This document shows, in pieces, positions 17,579-26,799 of a stretch of DNA of 64,000 bases; the stretch's first letter is position 1, and every line of letters begins with the position of its first letter. A program made the translations under genes and the position numbers. The notes below the pieces were generated by a model. It searched no databases. It saw only the letters and a program-made list of their open reading frames with translations, and was not told the origin of the DNA. The stretch comes from Cohnella sp. SGD-V74 (GTDB taxonomy: Bacteria > Bacillota > Bacilli > Paenibacillales > Paenibacillaceae): the NCBI RefSeq assembly GCF_003001675.1, contig NZ_PVYW01000008.1, positions 1 to 64,000 on the forward strand, given 5' to 3'.

Positions 17579-19159
17579 ATGAAGGCATTGCCGCTATCGG
17601 TAAGGTTCGAGCAGCGCAGAGGACATGTCATGGTCGTGGAACGCGATCCGCCGTTGTCTCGCAGCGAGATCAACGAGACGCAGCTTCGCATGCTTCAGCG
17701 CTGCGAAGTTCGTTCGCTGCTTCCGCTTGAAGTGGAAGAGTGCGACGGCCGGGTCTCGCTAAGGTATTCTTTGGCCGGGACGCGGATGCTGTCGGAGGCG
17801 ATGCGGGCATCTTGGTGGTCGATGAGCGAGATGATGGAGGCTCTGTGCAAGCTTGCGGATACGCTGGAGGAGTGCAGGCTGATTATGCTGGACGTCGAGC
17901 GGGTCCGGCTGCAGGACGAATTCATCTTCGCGGGGAACGAAGTTCAGGATTTGCGCTTTACTTATTTGCCTCTCGTCCTGCCTTCGCCCAACTGGAAGGA
18001 CGATCTGGAGCGGCTGATCGTCAGATGGATGATGCGCGTGAAGGAGCCGGACGGGCCGATCTTCCAGCAAGTTTTGCGGTTGGTGTCCGGCGCGGAATTC
18101 ATGCCGTCGGCATTGGGGCGATTAGGCAGGGCATATTTGGCCGAAGCGTCTGGAGGCGCGGCATTCTCTCCTGCCGGCGTTCGCAAGGAGGAGCCTGGCG
18201 CTCCGCCTGTTATACGGCCGAAGGCGGCAGCGCTTCAACAGGCCGAAGAAAATAAGCCGAGAAGCCGTTCGTGGGATCTTCTGCAGCCGGCTACCGAAGA
18301 TCCGCAGCCGGTGTCCGAGCTGTGGGGAGAGCCGTCGCAGCATCGATACGACTCGGTAAGACAAAGGGACGAGGAGAACTCTGAAGAAGATGGCGGCGGC
18401 GAACGATTCGATCCTGCCCGCTGGCGAATCCTCGTCGTCTGCTCGGCAGTATTGTTGTTGGCAGCGGCTTGGAAGTTCGTGTACCTGGAACGGCCGGGTC
18501 AGCAGCAATTGCTGCTCTGCGTCTGCTTGACCTTGATCGCCGGAGCGGCGGCTATTCTGTTCTGGAATGGTCCGCCTATGCGGCTTGGACCTTTTCGTCG
18601 GGGAGAGGCATCTACCGAACCGGGACCGAGAGAGATCGAGGCCGCCTTCCGCAATCGATATGCGGCGGACGAAGCAAGCGGAGTCGGCCCGGGATGGTCG
18701 CCTCCGAGGTTTGCGGCGGCAACCAAGCCGCAGGAGCGGGATACGGGAGGCCCTCGTATTCCGGAGAGCGGCACGATTACGCCGGAGACGACGTGGATCT
18801 CCGGACAGGAGCGAACCGCTTTGCTGGATCGGCAGTCTTCTCCGGCAACGGAACCGTATTGCTTGGTGTGGAAGTCGAAACATGAGCAATTTCGAATCCC
18901 TCTGCGCGGCGATTCCCTCGTCATCGGACGATCCGAAGAGGCGGCCGACCATGTGGACGAGACGGACGGGATTTCTCGCTCCCATGTCGAGTTCGTGAAG
19001 GTGTCCGAGCAGTGGAAGGTGAAAGACCTGGGCTCGCGCAACGGATCGCGGCTTAACGACAAGCCGATGGCTCCCTATGAGCTGTATGCGCTTCAGCCGG
19101 GAGATTGCCTGACGCTGGCTTATTCGCAATATCGATTTCAACTGGCGGAGGGGGATTAG
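17579..19159 (+). CDS. DUF6382/FHA-domain membrane protein of the Tad operon
   Basis: 526 aa. N-terminal ~180 residues match the DUF6382 type found with FHA domains in Paenibacillaceae; then a polar linker, two transmembrane helices (about 281-330), a second linker and a C-terminal FHA domain (about 440-520: LVIGRS, then GISRSHVEF, then VKDLGSRNGSRLN). FHA domains bind phosphothreonine, so the pilus may answer to a Ser/Thr kinase; no kinase gene is nearby. Last gene of the operon, 6 bp after the peptidase stop. DUF name is from memory of the family. Confidence 0.82.
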   Translation: MKALPLSVRFEQRRGHVMVVERDPPLSRSEINETQLRMLQRCEVRSLLPLEVEECDGRVSLRYSLAGTRMLSEAMRASWWSMSEMMEALCKLADTLEECRLIMLDVERVRLQDEFIFAGNEVQDLRFTYLPLVLPSPNWKDDLERLIVRWMMRVKEPDGPIFQQVLRLVSGAEFMPSALGRLGRAYLAEASGGAAFSPAGVRKEEPGAPPVIRPKAAALQQAEENKPRSRSWDLLQPATEDPQPVSELWGEPSQHRYDSVRQRDEENSEEDGGGERFDPARWRILVVCSAVLLLAAAWKFVYLERPGQQQLLLCVCLTLIAGAAAILFWNGPPMRLGPFRRGEASTEPGPREIEAAFRNRYAADEASGVGPGWSPPRFAAATKPQERDTGGPRIPESGTITPETTWISGQERTALLDRQSSPATEPYCLVWKSKHEQFRIPLRGDSLVIGRSEEAADHVDETDGISRSHVEFVKVSEQWKVKDLGSRNGSRLNDKPMAPYELYALQPGDCLTLAYSQYRFQLAEGD

Positions 19160-19233
19160 CCGAAACTATCGTACAACGCGCCTGGGAAGAGCGAATCCGG
19201 GAGGGAGTTAGCCGAAACTATCGTACAACGCGC
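19156..19233. repeat. Intergenic repeat array 2, two 26-nt copies 52 bp apart
   Basis: TTAGCCGAAACTATCGTACA followed by ACGCGC occurs at 19156 and again, identical, at 19208. The first copy overlaps the stop codon of the FHA gene. It fills the gap between two convergent genes. The 52-bp period matches the other arrays in this window although the sequence is unrelated. Confidence 0.8.
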
Positions 19234-19242
19234 TCCGGAGCA

Positions 19243-19283
19243 ACATAAAGAAAAGCCCTAGCGGGACAAGTCCCGCAGGGCTT
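19243..19283 (-). terminator. Terminator overlapping the end of the epimerase gene
   Basis: Inverted repeat AAGCCCT-A-GCGGGAC / TCCCGC-AGGGCTT (19253-19283). Read on the minus strand the hairpin is followed by TTTTCTTT. It includes the stop codon and last codons of the minus-strand epimerase gene. Read on the plus strand it may also slow exit from the Tad operon. Confidence 0.7.
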
Positions 19284-20163
19284 CTTCGAGTTTAGGGAAG
19301 GCGAACTTGAATCCGTGATCAAGCAGCTTGCGGGGCATCGCTTTCTGCCCGGTCAGCACGAGCGTGCTCATCTCGCCGAGGGCGCCGCGCAGCAGGAAGC
19401 CCGGAACCGGGAACCAGTGCGGCCGCTTCATGGCTTTGCCGAGCGCCCTGCCGAATTCGTCGTTGGACACCGGGTCGGGAGCGACCGAGTTCACGGGACC
19501 TTCGATCGACTTGTTATCCAGGCAGAACAAGATCAGGGAGACCATGTCCTGCAGATGAATCCAAGGCAAGCCCTGCTTGCCGTCGCCGATGCGTCCGCCT
19601 CCGAACAGCCGGTACGGCAGCCGGATCAGCGGGAAAGCCCCGCCTTCCCGGGCGCAGACAAGCCCAATGCGCAGCTTGACAAGCCGCTTGGCGGGAATCA
19701 GATCGGCCGCCGCTTCCCAGCGGACGACGGTCTCACCGAGGAAGTCGGCGGGCAGCGCAGGGGACGATTCGTCGAAAACTTGTTCGCCGGAGTGGCCGTA
19801 CAGCGAAATTCCGGAAGCGTTCACGACAACTTCCGGCGGATAGCGCATGCGCTTCACGTGCTCGGCGATCCGCTGGGCGGCCTGCTCCCGGGAGCGGACG
19901 ATCCGCTCCTTGGCCTTGTCGGTCCAACGCTGATTAATCGTCTCCCCGGTGAGGTTGACGATGCCGTCGAAGCCCGACAGGCGGTCGGGATCGGCCTCCC
20001 ATTCATCCCAGGTCACGTAGCGAGGGTGGGGAAGCGCGCTGTCGTAGGACGCGGCGGCCGCCTTCTTCCTCGTGACGATCCACACTTCGTCCCCTCTCGA
20101 CAGCAGGGCGTGCGTTAAAGCTTTGCCGATAAACCCGGTTCCTCCGCACAGCAACAAGCGCAT
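19258..20163 (-). CDS. TIGR01777-family NAD(P)-dependent epimerase-like protein (SDR39U1/YfcH type)
   Basis: 301-aa extended short-chain dehydrogenase-like protein. The N-terminal Rossmann motif GGTGFIG (about 7-13) binds NAD(P). The family signature segments are clear: DGIVNLTGETINQRWT, then NASGISLYGHSG, then GLPWIHLQDMV and a C-terminal DUF1731-like tail with VPGFLLRGALGEMS. Members occur across bacteria and organelles but the substrate is unknown. GAGGAGG precedes ATG 20163. It stands alone, convergent with the Tad operon. Confidence 0.92.
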   Translation of the reverse strand: MRLLLCGGTGFIGKALTHALLSRGDEVWIVTRKKAAAASYDSALPHPRYVTWDEWEADPDRLSGFDGIVNLTGETINQRWTDKAKERIVRSREQAAQRIAEHVKRMRYPPEVVVNASGISLYGHSGEQVFDESSPALPADFLGETVVRWEAAADLIPAKRLVKLRIGLVCAREGGAFPLIRLPYRLFGGGRIGDGKQGLPWIHLQDMVSLILFCLDNKSIEGPVNSVAPDPVSNDEFGRALGKAMKRPHWFPVPGFLLRGALGEMSTLVLTGQKAMPRKLLDHGFKFAFPKLEEALRDLSR

Positions 20164-20186
20164 GCCGCGCCCCTCCTCGGTAACGG

Positions 20187-20600
20187 TTATTCCTTGTCGA
20201 TGGAGACGATCGTTTTCTGCTCGACCGTGCCCGCGTCTCCGTCTATTTTCTCAACGATATATTGGAATTTGACGGGAGTGTCCGGATCCCAGGAATCGAC
20301 TTTCTCGGCGATTTCCGGGGTGACCTGGAATCCCGTCGGACCTTGCTCGGTCTCGATTTCGACGGAGTGGCTATCTTGAAGGCCAACGTATTTTCCCTTA
20401 GCTTCGATCCGTTCCGGAGAAGCGGACGGGCTCGGATTGTCCGAGTCGGGCGTCGGGCTCGCGGACGGACTGGCCGAGGCGGAGGGGCTGGCGGACGGAG
20501 AGGAACTCGAATTGTCGTTGCCGCTGCAAGCTGTCCCAATCAACGTCAGAGCCAGCAAGGCGGCTCCCAGTGTCATCGTCGTTCTGTTGCGTTTTTTCAT
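20187..20600 (-). CDS. Small lipoprotein with Ser/Pro/Ala linker
   Basis: 137-aa lipoprotein: signal ending IGTAC-SGN (Cys about 25), then ~35 residues of SPSASPSAS-type low complexity, then a ~70-residue compact domain (GKYVGLQDSHSVEIE..., TPVKFQYIVEKIDGD) rich in beta-prone residues. It probably extends a small binding domain through the cell wall. AGGAGGTG lies upstream. I do not recognise the family. Confidence 0.85.
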   Translation of the reverse strand: MKKRNRTTMTLGAALLALTLIGTACSGNDNSSSSPSASPSASASPSASPTPDSDNPSPSASPERIEAKGKYVGLQDSHSVEIETEQGPTGFQVTPEIAEKVDSWDPDTPVKFQYIVEKIDGDAGTVEQKTIVSIDKE

Positions 20601-20683
20601 CGTGTTGATGCACCTCCTAAGAGGTTAGACGAAGAATGTCGGCAAAGGTTTCGGTTTTTTCCGAACCGTCGCGGCGAATACGG

Positions 20684-21118
20684 TTATTTCAGCAGGTGGC
20701 TGTAAGCGGAATAGTCGATTTGTTTCTTCTCCAGGAAGCTGATGAGACTCTTATGGTCGCGAGCCGGAGTCGCGCGTATGTAGCCCTCGATGCAGTGTTC
20801 CTTCGTCACTTCGGACGCGCCGCTCTCCACGGCAATCTGCCCGATCTTGGCTGCGATGGAATGGCTTGCAATATCGCGGAATGGAGTCGGAACCGGAGAC
20901 ACGAGCGTCTGCAGCATTTCCTTGGACTCGGGAGTCCACAGATCGCGGCTTCGTTCCACCCAATAATTTTGCCAATCGAGCTTGGATTTCCCGTCTCTCT
21001 GCGGGAGCACCTTGAGGAATTTGCGGAACATGAAGAAGCCGCCTATGCTCATGAACAAGACGAGCACGACCGTCCAGAACGCGATGAAATAAATAAACCA
21101 AGTTGGGGTCTCACCCAT
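20684..21118 (-). CDS. DUF2621-family membrane protein (YneK-like)
   Basis: 144 aa: one N-terminal transmembrane helix (residues about 8-30), a basic segment FRKFLKVLPQRDGKSKLDWQ and a conserved soluble part with VPTPFRDIASHSIAAKIGQIA. Resembles Bacillus YneK (DUF2621), of unknown function. The ATG at 21118 is preferred (GAGGTGA at good spacing). A GTG at 21127 is possible. Confidence 0.65.
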   Translation of the reverse strand: MGETPTWFIYFIAFWTVVLVLFMSIGGFFMFRKFLKVLPQRDGKSKLDWQNYWVERSRDLWTPESKEMLQTLVSPVPTPFRDIASHSIAAKIGQIAVESGASEVTKEHCIEGYIRATPARDHKSLISFLEKKQIDYSAYSHLLK

Positions 21119-21254
21119 AACGATCACCTCATCTTGAAATTATACCGCATTCCTAGATTTATTTCGACGTTCGCGATACAATAGGGAAATAATTGCGACA
21201 ACAAGCCCCTGACATTCGGAAGGGGACGGAACGAAAGGCGAGAGGAGCCGGAAA

Positions 21255-22376
21255 ATGTTGAAAATCGGATCGCATGTTTCTTTTTCGGACAAGGGTTTGC
21301 TAACGGCCGCGAAGGAGGCGTCCTCCTACGGATCCAGCACTTTCATGATCTACACGGGCGCGCCGCAGAACACCCGAAGGAAGCCGATCGAGGACCTGTA
21401 CATTCCGCAAGGTAAAGAAGCGATGGCGCAAGCCGGCATCGGAGAGATCGTCGTGCACGCCCCTTATATCGTGAATCTGGGTTCTTATAAGGAAGATACT
21501 TATCGGTTGGCGGTCGATTTCCTTCAGGAGGAGATTCGCCGGACGCACAGCATCGGCGTCAAGAACATCGTGCTTCACCCCGGCGCGTATACGGAGAAGG
21601 ACCCCGAATACGGCATCGCGCGCATTGCCGAAGGGCTGAACGAGGTGCTGGAAGGGACCAAGGAGACGGACGTGAACATCGCTCTGGAGACGATGGCGGG
21701 CAAAGGCACCGAGATCGGCCGTTCCTTCGAGGAGCTGGCGCAGATCATCGAGCGCGTCCGGCTGAACGAGCGTTTGACCGTCTGCATGGATACTTGCCAC
21801 ATTCACGATGCCGGCTACGATATTGTGGGCGACATCGACGGCGTGCTGCGCAAATTCGACGACATCGTCGGCCTTGACCGGATCGCGGTCGTGCACGTCA
21901 ACGACAGCAAAAATCCGCTCGGAGCGGCGAAGGACCGTCATGCTCCGATCGGCTCCGGCTGGATCGGATACGAGGGGATCGCGGGAGTCGTCGGCCACGA
22001 GCTCTTGAAGGGCAAGCCTTTTATTCTTGAGACGCCGTGGATCGGCAAAAACGAACGCCCGATGTACGAAGCGGAGATCGCGATGCTCAGAGGGGACGCC
22101 GAAGAGAGATTCGGAGGCGAGTTCATGGTCGACGTCGAACGGCTGCACCATTTCTTCGATAAAGTCGGCATCGATTCCCGCCTGTACGTGCTGAGCACGT
22201 GGGAACTGCTGAAGTCCGACGCCAAAGCGAGAAAAGCCGACCCTCGCGAACCGATGGAGCGGCTGTACGACATGCTGCTGGAGAATCGCGTGTTCCCCGA
22301 AGATTACAGCGAAGAAGCGGTGAACCATCGCTTGCTCGCGTACTTGGCGGGCGAAGATTGGCTGTCCCAACAATAA
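21255..22376 (+). CDS. nfo: Deoxyribonuclease IV (AP endonuclease) with C-terminal extension
   Basis: 373 aa. Residues 1-~280 form the endonuclease IV TIM barrel that nicks DNA at abasic sites for base-excision repair: [58 protein letters not shown] and [20 protein letters not shown] supply the zinc-binding His, Glu and Asp residues. Typical Nfo is 280-300 aa. The extra ~80 residues (from about 290) are helical and contain [22 protein letters not shown] is GAGAGGAGCC before ATG 21255. Confidence 0.93.
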   Translation: MLKIGSHVSFSDKGLLTAAKEASSYGSSTFMIYTGAPQNTRRKPIEDLYIPQGKEAMAQAGIGEIVVHAPYIVNLGSYKEDTYRLAVDFLQEEIRRTHSIGVKNIVLHPGAYTEKDPEYGIARIAEGLNEVLEGTKETDVNIALETMAGKGTEIGRSFEELAQIIERVRLNERLTVCMDTCHIHDAGYDIVGDIDGVLRKFDDIVGLDRIAVVHVNDSKNPLGAAKDRHAPIGSGWIGYEGIAGVVGHELLKGKPFILETPWIGKNERPMYEAEIAMLRGDAEERFGGEFMVDVERLHHFFDKVGIDSRLYVLSTWELLKSDAKARKADPREPMERLYDMLLENRVFPEDYSEEAVNHRLLAYLAGEDWLSQQ

Positions 22377-22427
22377 CTTTCCTGCCTGACTGCAGGCAGC
22401 GTCCATAAGAGAGGTAGAAGAAGAACG

Positions 22428-23327
22428 ATGAGTCACACTTACCAGACGCAAGGAAACAAACGGCAGGATGACAAGAGCGTGCGGGCCCGCATGCTCATCT
22501 CCTGTCCGGACAAGGCGGGAATCGTCGCGGCGGTGTCCCAGTTCCTGTACGAGCAAGGAGCGAATATCGTCCAGTCGGATCAGTATACGATGGACCCGGA
22601 GGGCGGCATGTTCTTCATGCGGATCGAGTTCGATCTGCAGGAACTTGAGCAGCGCCTGCCTTCGCTTCAAGAGGATTTCACCCGCGTCGCCGATCGCTTC
22701 TCGATGAGATGGAGCGTTTTTCGCGCGGCGCGCCGCAAAAGAATCGCGGTGTTCGTCTCCAAGGAGGACCACTGCTTGCTGGAGCTGCTCTGGCAATGGC
22801 AGGCCGGAGACCTCGACGCGGAGATCAGCATGGTCATCAGCAACCACGAGGACATGAGAGGCATCGTGGAATCGTTCGGCATTCCGTATCACTACGTGCC
22901 GGTCACGCCGGATACGAAAGCCGAAGCCGAGCAGAAGCAGCGCGAATTGACCGCCGGCAAGGTGGACCTGATCGTGCTCGCCCGCTACATGCAGATCGTG
23001 TCCCCGAAATTCATCGAGCAGTACCACAACCGGATCATTAACATCCATCACTCCTTCCTTCCGGCATTTGTCGGGGGCAAGCCATACCAGCAAGCTTACA
23101 ATCGCGGGGTTAAGCTGATCGGAGCAACGGCACACTATGTAACGGAAGAGTTGGACGGAGGCCCGATCATCGAGCAGGACATCCAGCGCGTCAGCCATCG
23201 CGACAACGTTACCGAGCTGAAGCGGATCGGACGCCACATCGAGAGAATCGTTCTGGCTCGCGCCGTGAAGTGGCATGTGGAAGACAGACTGCTCGTCTAT
23301 CAAAACAAAACCGTCGTGTTCGTGTAA
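22428..23327 (+). CDS. purU: Formyltetrahydrofolate deformylase
   Basis: 299 aa. Hydrolyses 10-formyl-tetrahydrofolate to formate and THF, balancing one-carbon pools and feeding formate to purine synthesis. N-terminal ACT domain (residues about 18-95, starting RARMLISCPDKAGIVAAVSQ) and a C-terminal formyltransferase fold with the Asn-His-Asp triad: NIHHSFLPAFVG and ATAHYVTEELDGGPIIEQD. Length matches the family. It follows nfo by 51 bp; a small CTGCC/GGCAG hairpin in the gap lacks a T-run. Confidence 0.96.
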   Translation: MSHTYQTQGNKRQDDKSVRARMLISCPDKAGIVAAVSQFLYEQGANIVQSDQYTMDPEGGMFFMRIEFDLQELEQRLPSLQEDFTRVADRFSMRWSVFRAARRKRIAVFVSKEDHCLLELLWQWQAGDLDAEISMVISNHEDMRGIVESFGIPYHYVPVTPDTKAEAEQKQRELTAGKVDLIVLARYMQIVSPKFIEQYHNRIINIHHSFLPAFVGGKPYQQAYNRGVKLIGATAHYVTEELDGGPIIEQDIQRVSHRDNVTELKRIGRHIERIVLARAVKWHVEDRLLVYQNKTVVFV

Positions 23328-23440
23328 GACAATGTGCCATTAACGAAAACCGCGTGTTACAATCAATCGAGCGCTAACTGTACGACTGCGGCGCAATCGC
23401 CGGCAGCGTACGCGAATAGACAAGAGGAGGGTTCTGTTTC

Positions 23441-25456
23441 ATGACAGCCAGCACGAAAACGATCGATCAATTATCCGTAACGACGATCCGCACGCTTTCC
23501 ATCGACGCGATCGAGAAAGCGAAATCCGGCCACCCCGGCATGCCGATGGGAGCCGCCCCGATGGGGTATCAATTGTTCGCCAAATCGATGAAGCATAATC
23601 CGTCCAATCCGCAATGGATCGACCGCGACCGGTTCGTTCTGTCCGCGGGCCACGGTTCGATGCTGCTCTACTCCCTGCTGCACTTGAGCGGGTACGATCT
23701 CCCGATCGAAGAGTTGAAGAACTTCCGTCAATGGGGCTCCCTGACTCCGGGGCATCCCGAATTCGGCCATACGGCCGGCGTAGACGCGACGACAGGCCCG
23801 CTGGGCCAAGGCATCGCGATGGCCGTCGGCATGGCGATGGCGGAAGCGCAGCTGTCCGCTACGTATAACCGCGACGGCTTCGAGGTTATTAATCACTTTA
23901 CATACTCCATCTGCGGAGACGGCGATTTGTCCGAGGGCGTCGCCTCGGAAGCCGCTTCGATGGCCGGCCATCTGAAGCTGGGCAAGCTGGTCGTCCTGTA
24001 CGATTCCAACGATATTTCGCTCGACGGCGAGCTTAGCCTGTCGTTCTCCGAGAACGTCGGCCAGCGCTTCGAAGCGTACGGCTGGCAATATCTTCGCGTA
24101 GAGGACGGCAACGATCTCGACGCGCTGAGCAAGGCGATCGAAGCCGCGCAAGCGGAGCTGGGCAAGCCGACGCTGATCGAAGTGAAGACGGTCATCGGCT
24201 ACGGCTCCCCGAACAAGGGAGGCAAGGGCGGCCATGCAGGTCCGCACGGTTCCCCGCTCGGAACGGACGAAGCGAAGCTGACGAAGTCGTTCTACGAATG
24301 GCCTCACGAGGAATTCCACGTGCCCGAGGAAGTGCGCGCTCATTTCGCGGCGATCAAGCAAGCGGGCGAGCAGGCGAATGCGGCTTGGGAAGCTCAATTC
24401 GCCAAGTACAAAGCCGCCCATCCCGAGCTCGCAGCACAATTCGAGCAGGCGCTGTCCGGTGCGCTGCCGGAAGGCTGGGACGCGGATCTGCCGGCGTACT
24501 CCACGGAGGACAAGCCGCTGTCCACGCGCGTCGCTTCCGGCAACGCGATCAACGGCCTGGCCAAGAACGTGCCTTATCTCGTAGGCGGCTCCGCCGATCT
24601 GGAGAGCTCGACGATGACGCATATGAAGGGACTGTCCGTCTATAAGCCGGGCAGCTACGACGGCCGCAACATCTACTTCGGCATTCGCGAATTCGCGATG
24701 GCCGCGGCGATGAACGGAATTATGCTGCACGGGGGCTTGAAAGTATTCGGCGGCACGTTCTTCGTGTTCACCGACTACCTGCGTCCGGCCGTTCGTCTGG
24801 CGGCTCTGATGGGCTTGCCGGTCGTATACGTTCTGACGCACGACAGCATCGCGGTCGGCGAAGACGGCCCGACGCACGAGCCGATCGAGCAGCTCGCTTC
24901 GATCCGCATCATTCCGAACCTGACGGTTATCCGTCCTGCCGACGGGAACGAGACTTCCGCGGCATGGGCGTATGCGCTGCAGAACCGCGACAATCCGGTC
25001 GCGCTCGTACTGACTCGTCAGAACCTGCCGATTCTCGAAGGCACGGCAGCTTCCGCCCGCGACAATATCGCCAAGGGCGGCTACGTGATCTCCGAAGCGG
25101 CGAACGGCCAGCCTCAAGGCATTCTGATCGCGACGGGCTCCGAGGTGCAGCTTGCGGTCGCTTCCCAGAAAGCGCTGGCCGAGCAGGGCATCCACGTCCG
25201 CGTTGTGAGCCTGCCGAGCTTCGACCTGTTCGAGAAGCAGGACGCGAGCTATAAGGAAAGCGTGCTGCCGAAGGCGATCAAAGCCCGTCTGGCGATCGAG
25301 ATGGCGCATCCGTTCGGATGGGAGCGTTACGTCGGCGATAACGGAGCGGTGCTGGGCATCTCCACGTTCGGAGCTTCCGCGCCGGGAGACCGCGTCATTA
25401 AAGAGTACGGATTTACGGTCGACAACGTCGTTGCCGAGTTCAAAAAATTGGTATAA
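23441..25456 (+). CDS. tkt: Transketolase
   Basis: 671-aa thiamine-diphosphate enzyme of the non-oxidative pentose phosphate pathway. Motifs: [14 protein letters not shown] near the N-terminus, the TPP motif [19 protein letters not shown] (about 158-176), the pyrimidine-domain [15 protein letters not shown] and [20 protein letters not shown], and a C-terminal regulatory domain. Length is typical. AAGAGGAGGGTT gives a strong RBS before ATG 23441. ppnP follows after only 27 bp and shares the downstream terminator, so tkt-ppnP is probably a unit. Confidence 0.98.
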   Translation: MTASTKTIDQLSVTTIRTLSIDAIEKAKSGHPGMPMGAAPMGYQLFAKSMKHNPSNPQWIDRDRFVLSAGHGSMLLYSLLHLSGYDLPIEELKNFRQWGSLTPGHPEFGHTAGVDATTGPLGQGIAMAVGMAMAEAQLSATYNRDGFEVINHFTYSICGDGDLSEGVASEAASMAGHLKLGKLVVLYDSNDISLDGELSLSFSENVGQRFEAYGWQYLRVEDGNDLDALSKAIEAAQAELGKPTLIEVKTVIGYGSPNKGGKGGHAGPHGSPLGTDEAKLTKSFYEWPHEEFHVPEEVRAHFAAIKQAGEQANAAWEAQFAKYKAAHPELAAQFEQALSGALPEGWDADLPAYSTEDKPLSTRVASGNAINGLAKNVPYLVGGSADLESSTMTHMKGLSVYKPGSYDGRNIYFGIREFAMAAAMNGIMLHGGLKVFGGTFFVFTDYLRPAVRLAALMGLPVVYVLTHDSIAVGEDGPTHEPIEQLASIRIIPNLTVIRPADGNETSAAWAYALQNRDNPVALVLTRQNLPILEGTAASARDNIAKGGYVISEAANGQPQGILIATGSEVQLAVASQKALAEQGIHVRVVSLPSFDLFEKQDASYKESVLPKAIKARLAIEMAHPFGWERYVGDNGAVLGISTFGASAPGDRVIKEYGFTVDNVVAEFKKLV

Positions 25457-25483
25457 TACAGACAAGGGAGCTGGAGAGAAACG

Positions 25484-25798
25484 ATGTCGCAGTTCAACAA
25501 TGTATCCGTAGTCAAGAAAGCCAACGTGTATTTCGAAGGCAAAGTCACGAGCCGGGCGGTTCTGTTCGAGGACGGAACCAAGGTTACTCTGGGCATCATG
25601 CTCCCGGGCGAATACGAATTCGGCACGGCGCAGAAGGAAATCATGGATATTCAAGCGGGAGAGCTTTCCGTGCTGCTTCCGGGCAGCGACGAATGGTTGG
25701 ACATCTCCGAGCCGACGAAGTTCGAAGTGCCGGCCAACTCCAGCTTTAAGCTCAAGGTCAAGACGGTAACGGATTACATTTGCTCGTATCTCGACTGA
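25484..25798 (+). CDS. ppnP: Pyrimidine/purine nucleoside phosphorylase
   Basis: 104-aa small cupin of the former DUF1255 family (YaiE), which splits nucleosides with phosphate to base and pentose-1-phosphate. The family hallmarks are present over the whole length: [54 protein letters not shown] and SSFKLKV. The position 27 bp after tkt is sensible, since released pentose phosphate enters the pentose phosphate pathway. Confidence 0.95.
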   Translation: MSQFNNVSVVKKANVYFEGKVTSRAVLFEDGTKVTLGIMLPGEYEFGTAQKEIMDIQAGELSVLLPGSDEWLDISEPTKFEVPANSSFKLKVKTVTDYICSYLD

Positions 25799-25818
25799 GC
25801 GAATTCCGATAACGCCGG

Positions 25819-25855
25819 ACAACCACTGCCGCCGAAGCAAGCGGCGGTGGTTGTT
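25819..25855 (+). terminator. Terminator after tkt-ppnP
   Basis: Long stem CAACCACTGCCGCC / GGCGGTGGTTG around a short loop, followed by TTTTG. Lies 20 bp after ppnP. Confidence 0.8.
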
Positions 25856-25890
25856 TTGCGTGAGCGCCGTATTCGGGTGTGGAGGCTTTA

Positions 25891-26730
25891 ATGATGAAAA
25901 AGAGACTGTTGGATTTCGTCATGCTCGCGGCGGGAGCGCTTCTGTTCGCGCTCTCGATCAATCTGTTCGCGATTCCGAACGAGTTCGGCGAAGGCGGCGT
26001 AACCGGGGTTACGATCATCCTCTATTATTTGTACGGGTGGTCGCCGGGCCTCGTCAGCCTGATTCTGAATTCGTTCCTGCTTATTGTCGGGTATAAATTC
26101 CTTGACCGGACGACCGTGGCGTATACGGTAATTAGCGTGCTGCTGCTGTCCCTGTTTCTGTATTTGACGGAAGGCATGCGCATCGAGTCCCATGAGATCG
26201 TCGTGAACGCGATTTTCGGAGGGGTGATCGGCGGAGCGGGCATCGGCATTATCGTCCGGGCGGGCGGAACGACGGCCGGTTCGGTCATTCTGGCGCGGAT
26301 CGCGCACAAGTACCTCGATTGGAACGTCAGCTATGCGCTGCTGTTCTTCGACCTGCTCGTCGTGTTCGGATCGTACTTCATTATCGGTGCCCAGGCGGTC
26401 ATGCTGACGGTCGTCATGCTGTACATCGCGACGAAGGTGATGGATTTCATTATCGAGGGGCTTAATCCGAAGAAGGCGGTTACGATCATCTCTGCGGAGC
26501 ATGCGAAGATCGCCGACCAGGTCAATACGCTGATGGATCGGGGAGTGACGGTGCTGCACGGCCACGGATACTATACGAAGGCCGAGAAGCAGATTCTGTA
26601 CATCGTCATCAGCAAGCAGGAGCTGAGCGTGCTCAAGCGCATCGTGAAGGCGATCGACAAGAACGCGTTCATCACCATTCACGACGTACGCGACGTGTTC
26701 GGGGAAGGGTTTATTGAATTGTCGAAATAA
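25891..26730 (+). CDS. YitT-family membrane protein (DUF161 + DUF2179)
   Basis: About 279 aa. Five transmembrane helices with the paired YitT repeats (LFAIPNEFGEGGVTGVTII and the later GGVIGGAGIGIIVRAGGTTAG), then a C-terminal cytoplasmic DUF2179 domain from about residue 215 (LMDRGVTVLHGHGYYTKAE). Function of the family is unsettled. GGAGG at 25881-25885 fits ATG 25891 or 25894; an upstream GTG (25879) would place the RBS inside the gene. Several paralogs per genome are usual in this group. Confidence 0.92.
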   Translation: MMKKRLLDFVMLAAGALLFALSINLFAIPNEFGEGGVTGVTIILYYLYGWSPGLVSLILNSFLLIVGYKFLDRTTVAYTVISVLLLSLFLYLTEGMRIESHEIVVNAIFGGVIGGAGIGIIVRAGGTTAGSVILARIAHKYLDWNVSYALLFFDLLVVFGSYFIIGAQAVMLTVVMLYIATKVMDFIIEGLNPKKAVTIISAEHAKIADQVNTLMDRGVTVLHGHGYYTKAEKQILYIVISKQELSVLKRIVKAIDKNAFITIHDVRDVFGEGFIELSK

Positions 26731-26736
26731 AAACGG

Positions 26737-26785
26737 AAAAGAGCATCCGCTCGCCTGGGGATCCAAGCGTACGGATGCTCTTTTT
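26737..26785. terminator. Bidirectional terminator between YitT and dehydrogenase-PilZ genes
   Basis: GAGCATCCG (26741-26749) pairs with CGGATGCTC (26772-26780); A-run before and T-run after allow termination from both sides between the convergent genes. Confidence 0.85.
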
Positions 26786-26799
26786 CACACAACGGGCGG

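Noticed and set aside
22377..22427. Terminator between nfo and purU
   Set aside because: A CTGCC/GGCAG hairpin exists but no T-run follows, so it is not called.
21300..23303. 667-codon minus-strand ORF opposite nfo and purU
   Set aside because: It spans two well-supported plus-strand genes and shows shadow composition.
23471..25840. 789-codon minus-strand ORF opposite tkt and ppnP
   Set aside because: It is a shadow of the G+C-rich, codon-biased tkt gene. Its translation is Arg/Asp/Val-rich with no domain, and there is no RBS or promoter.
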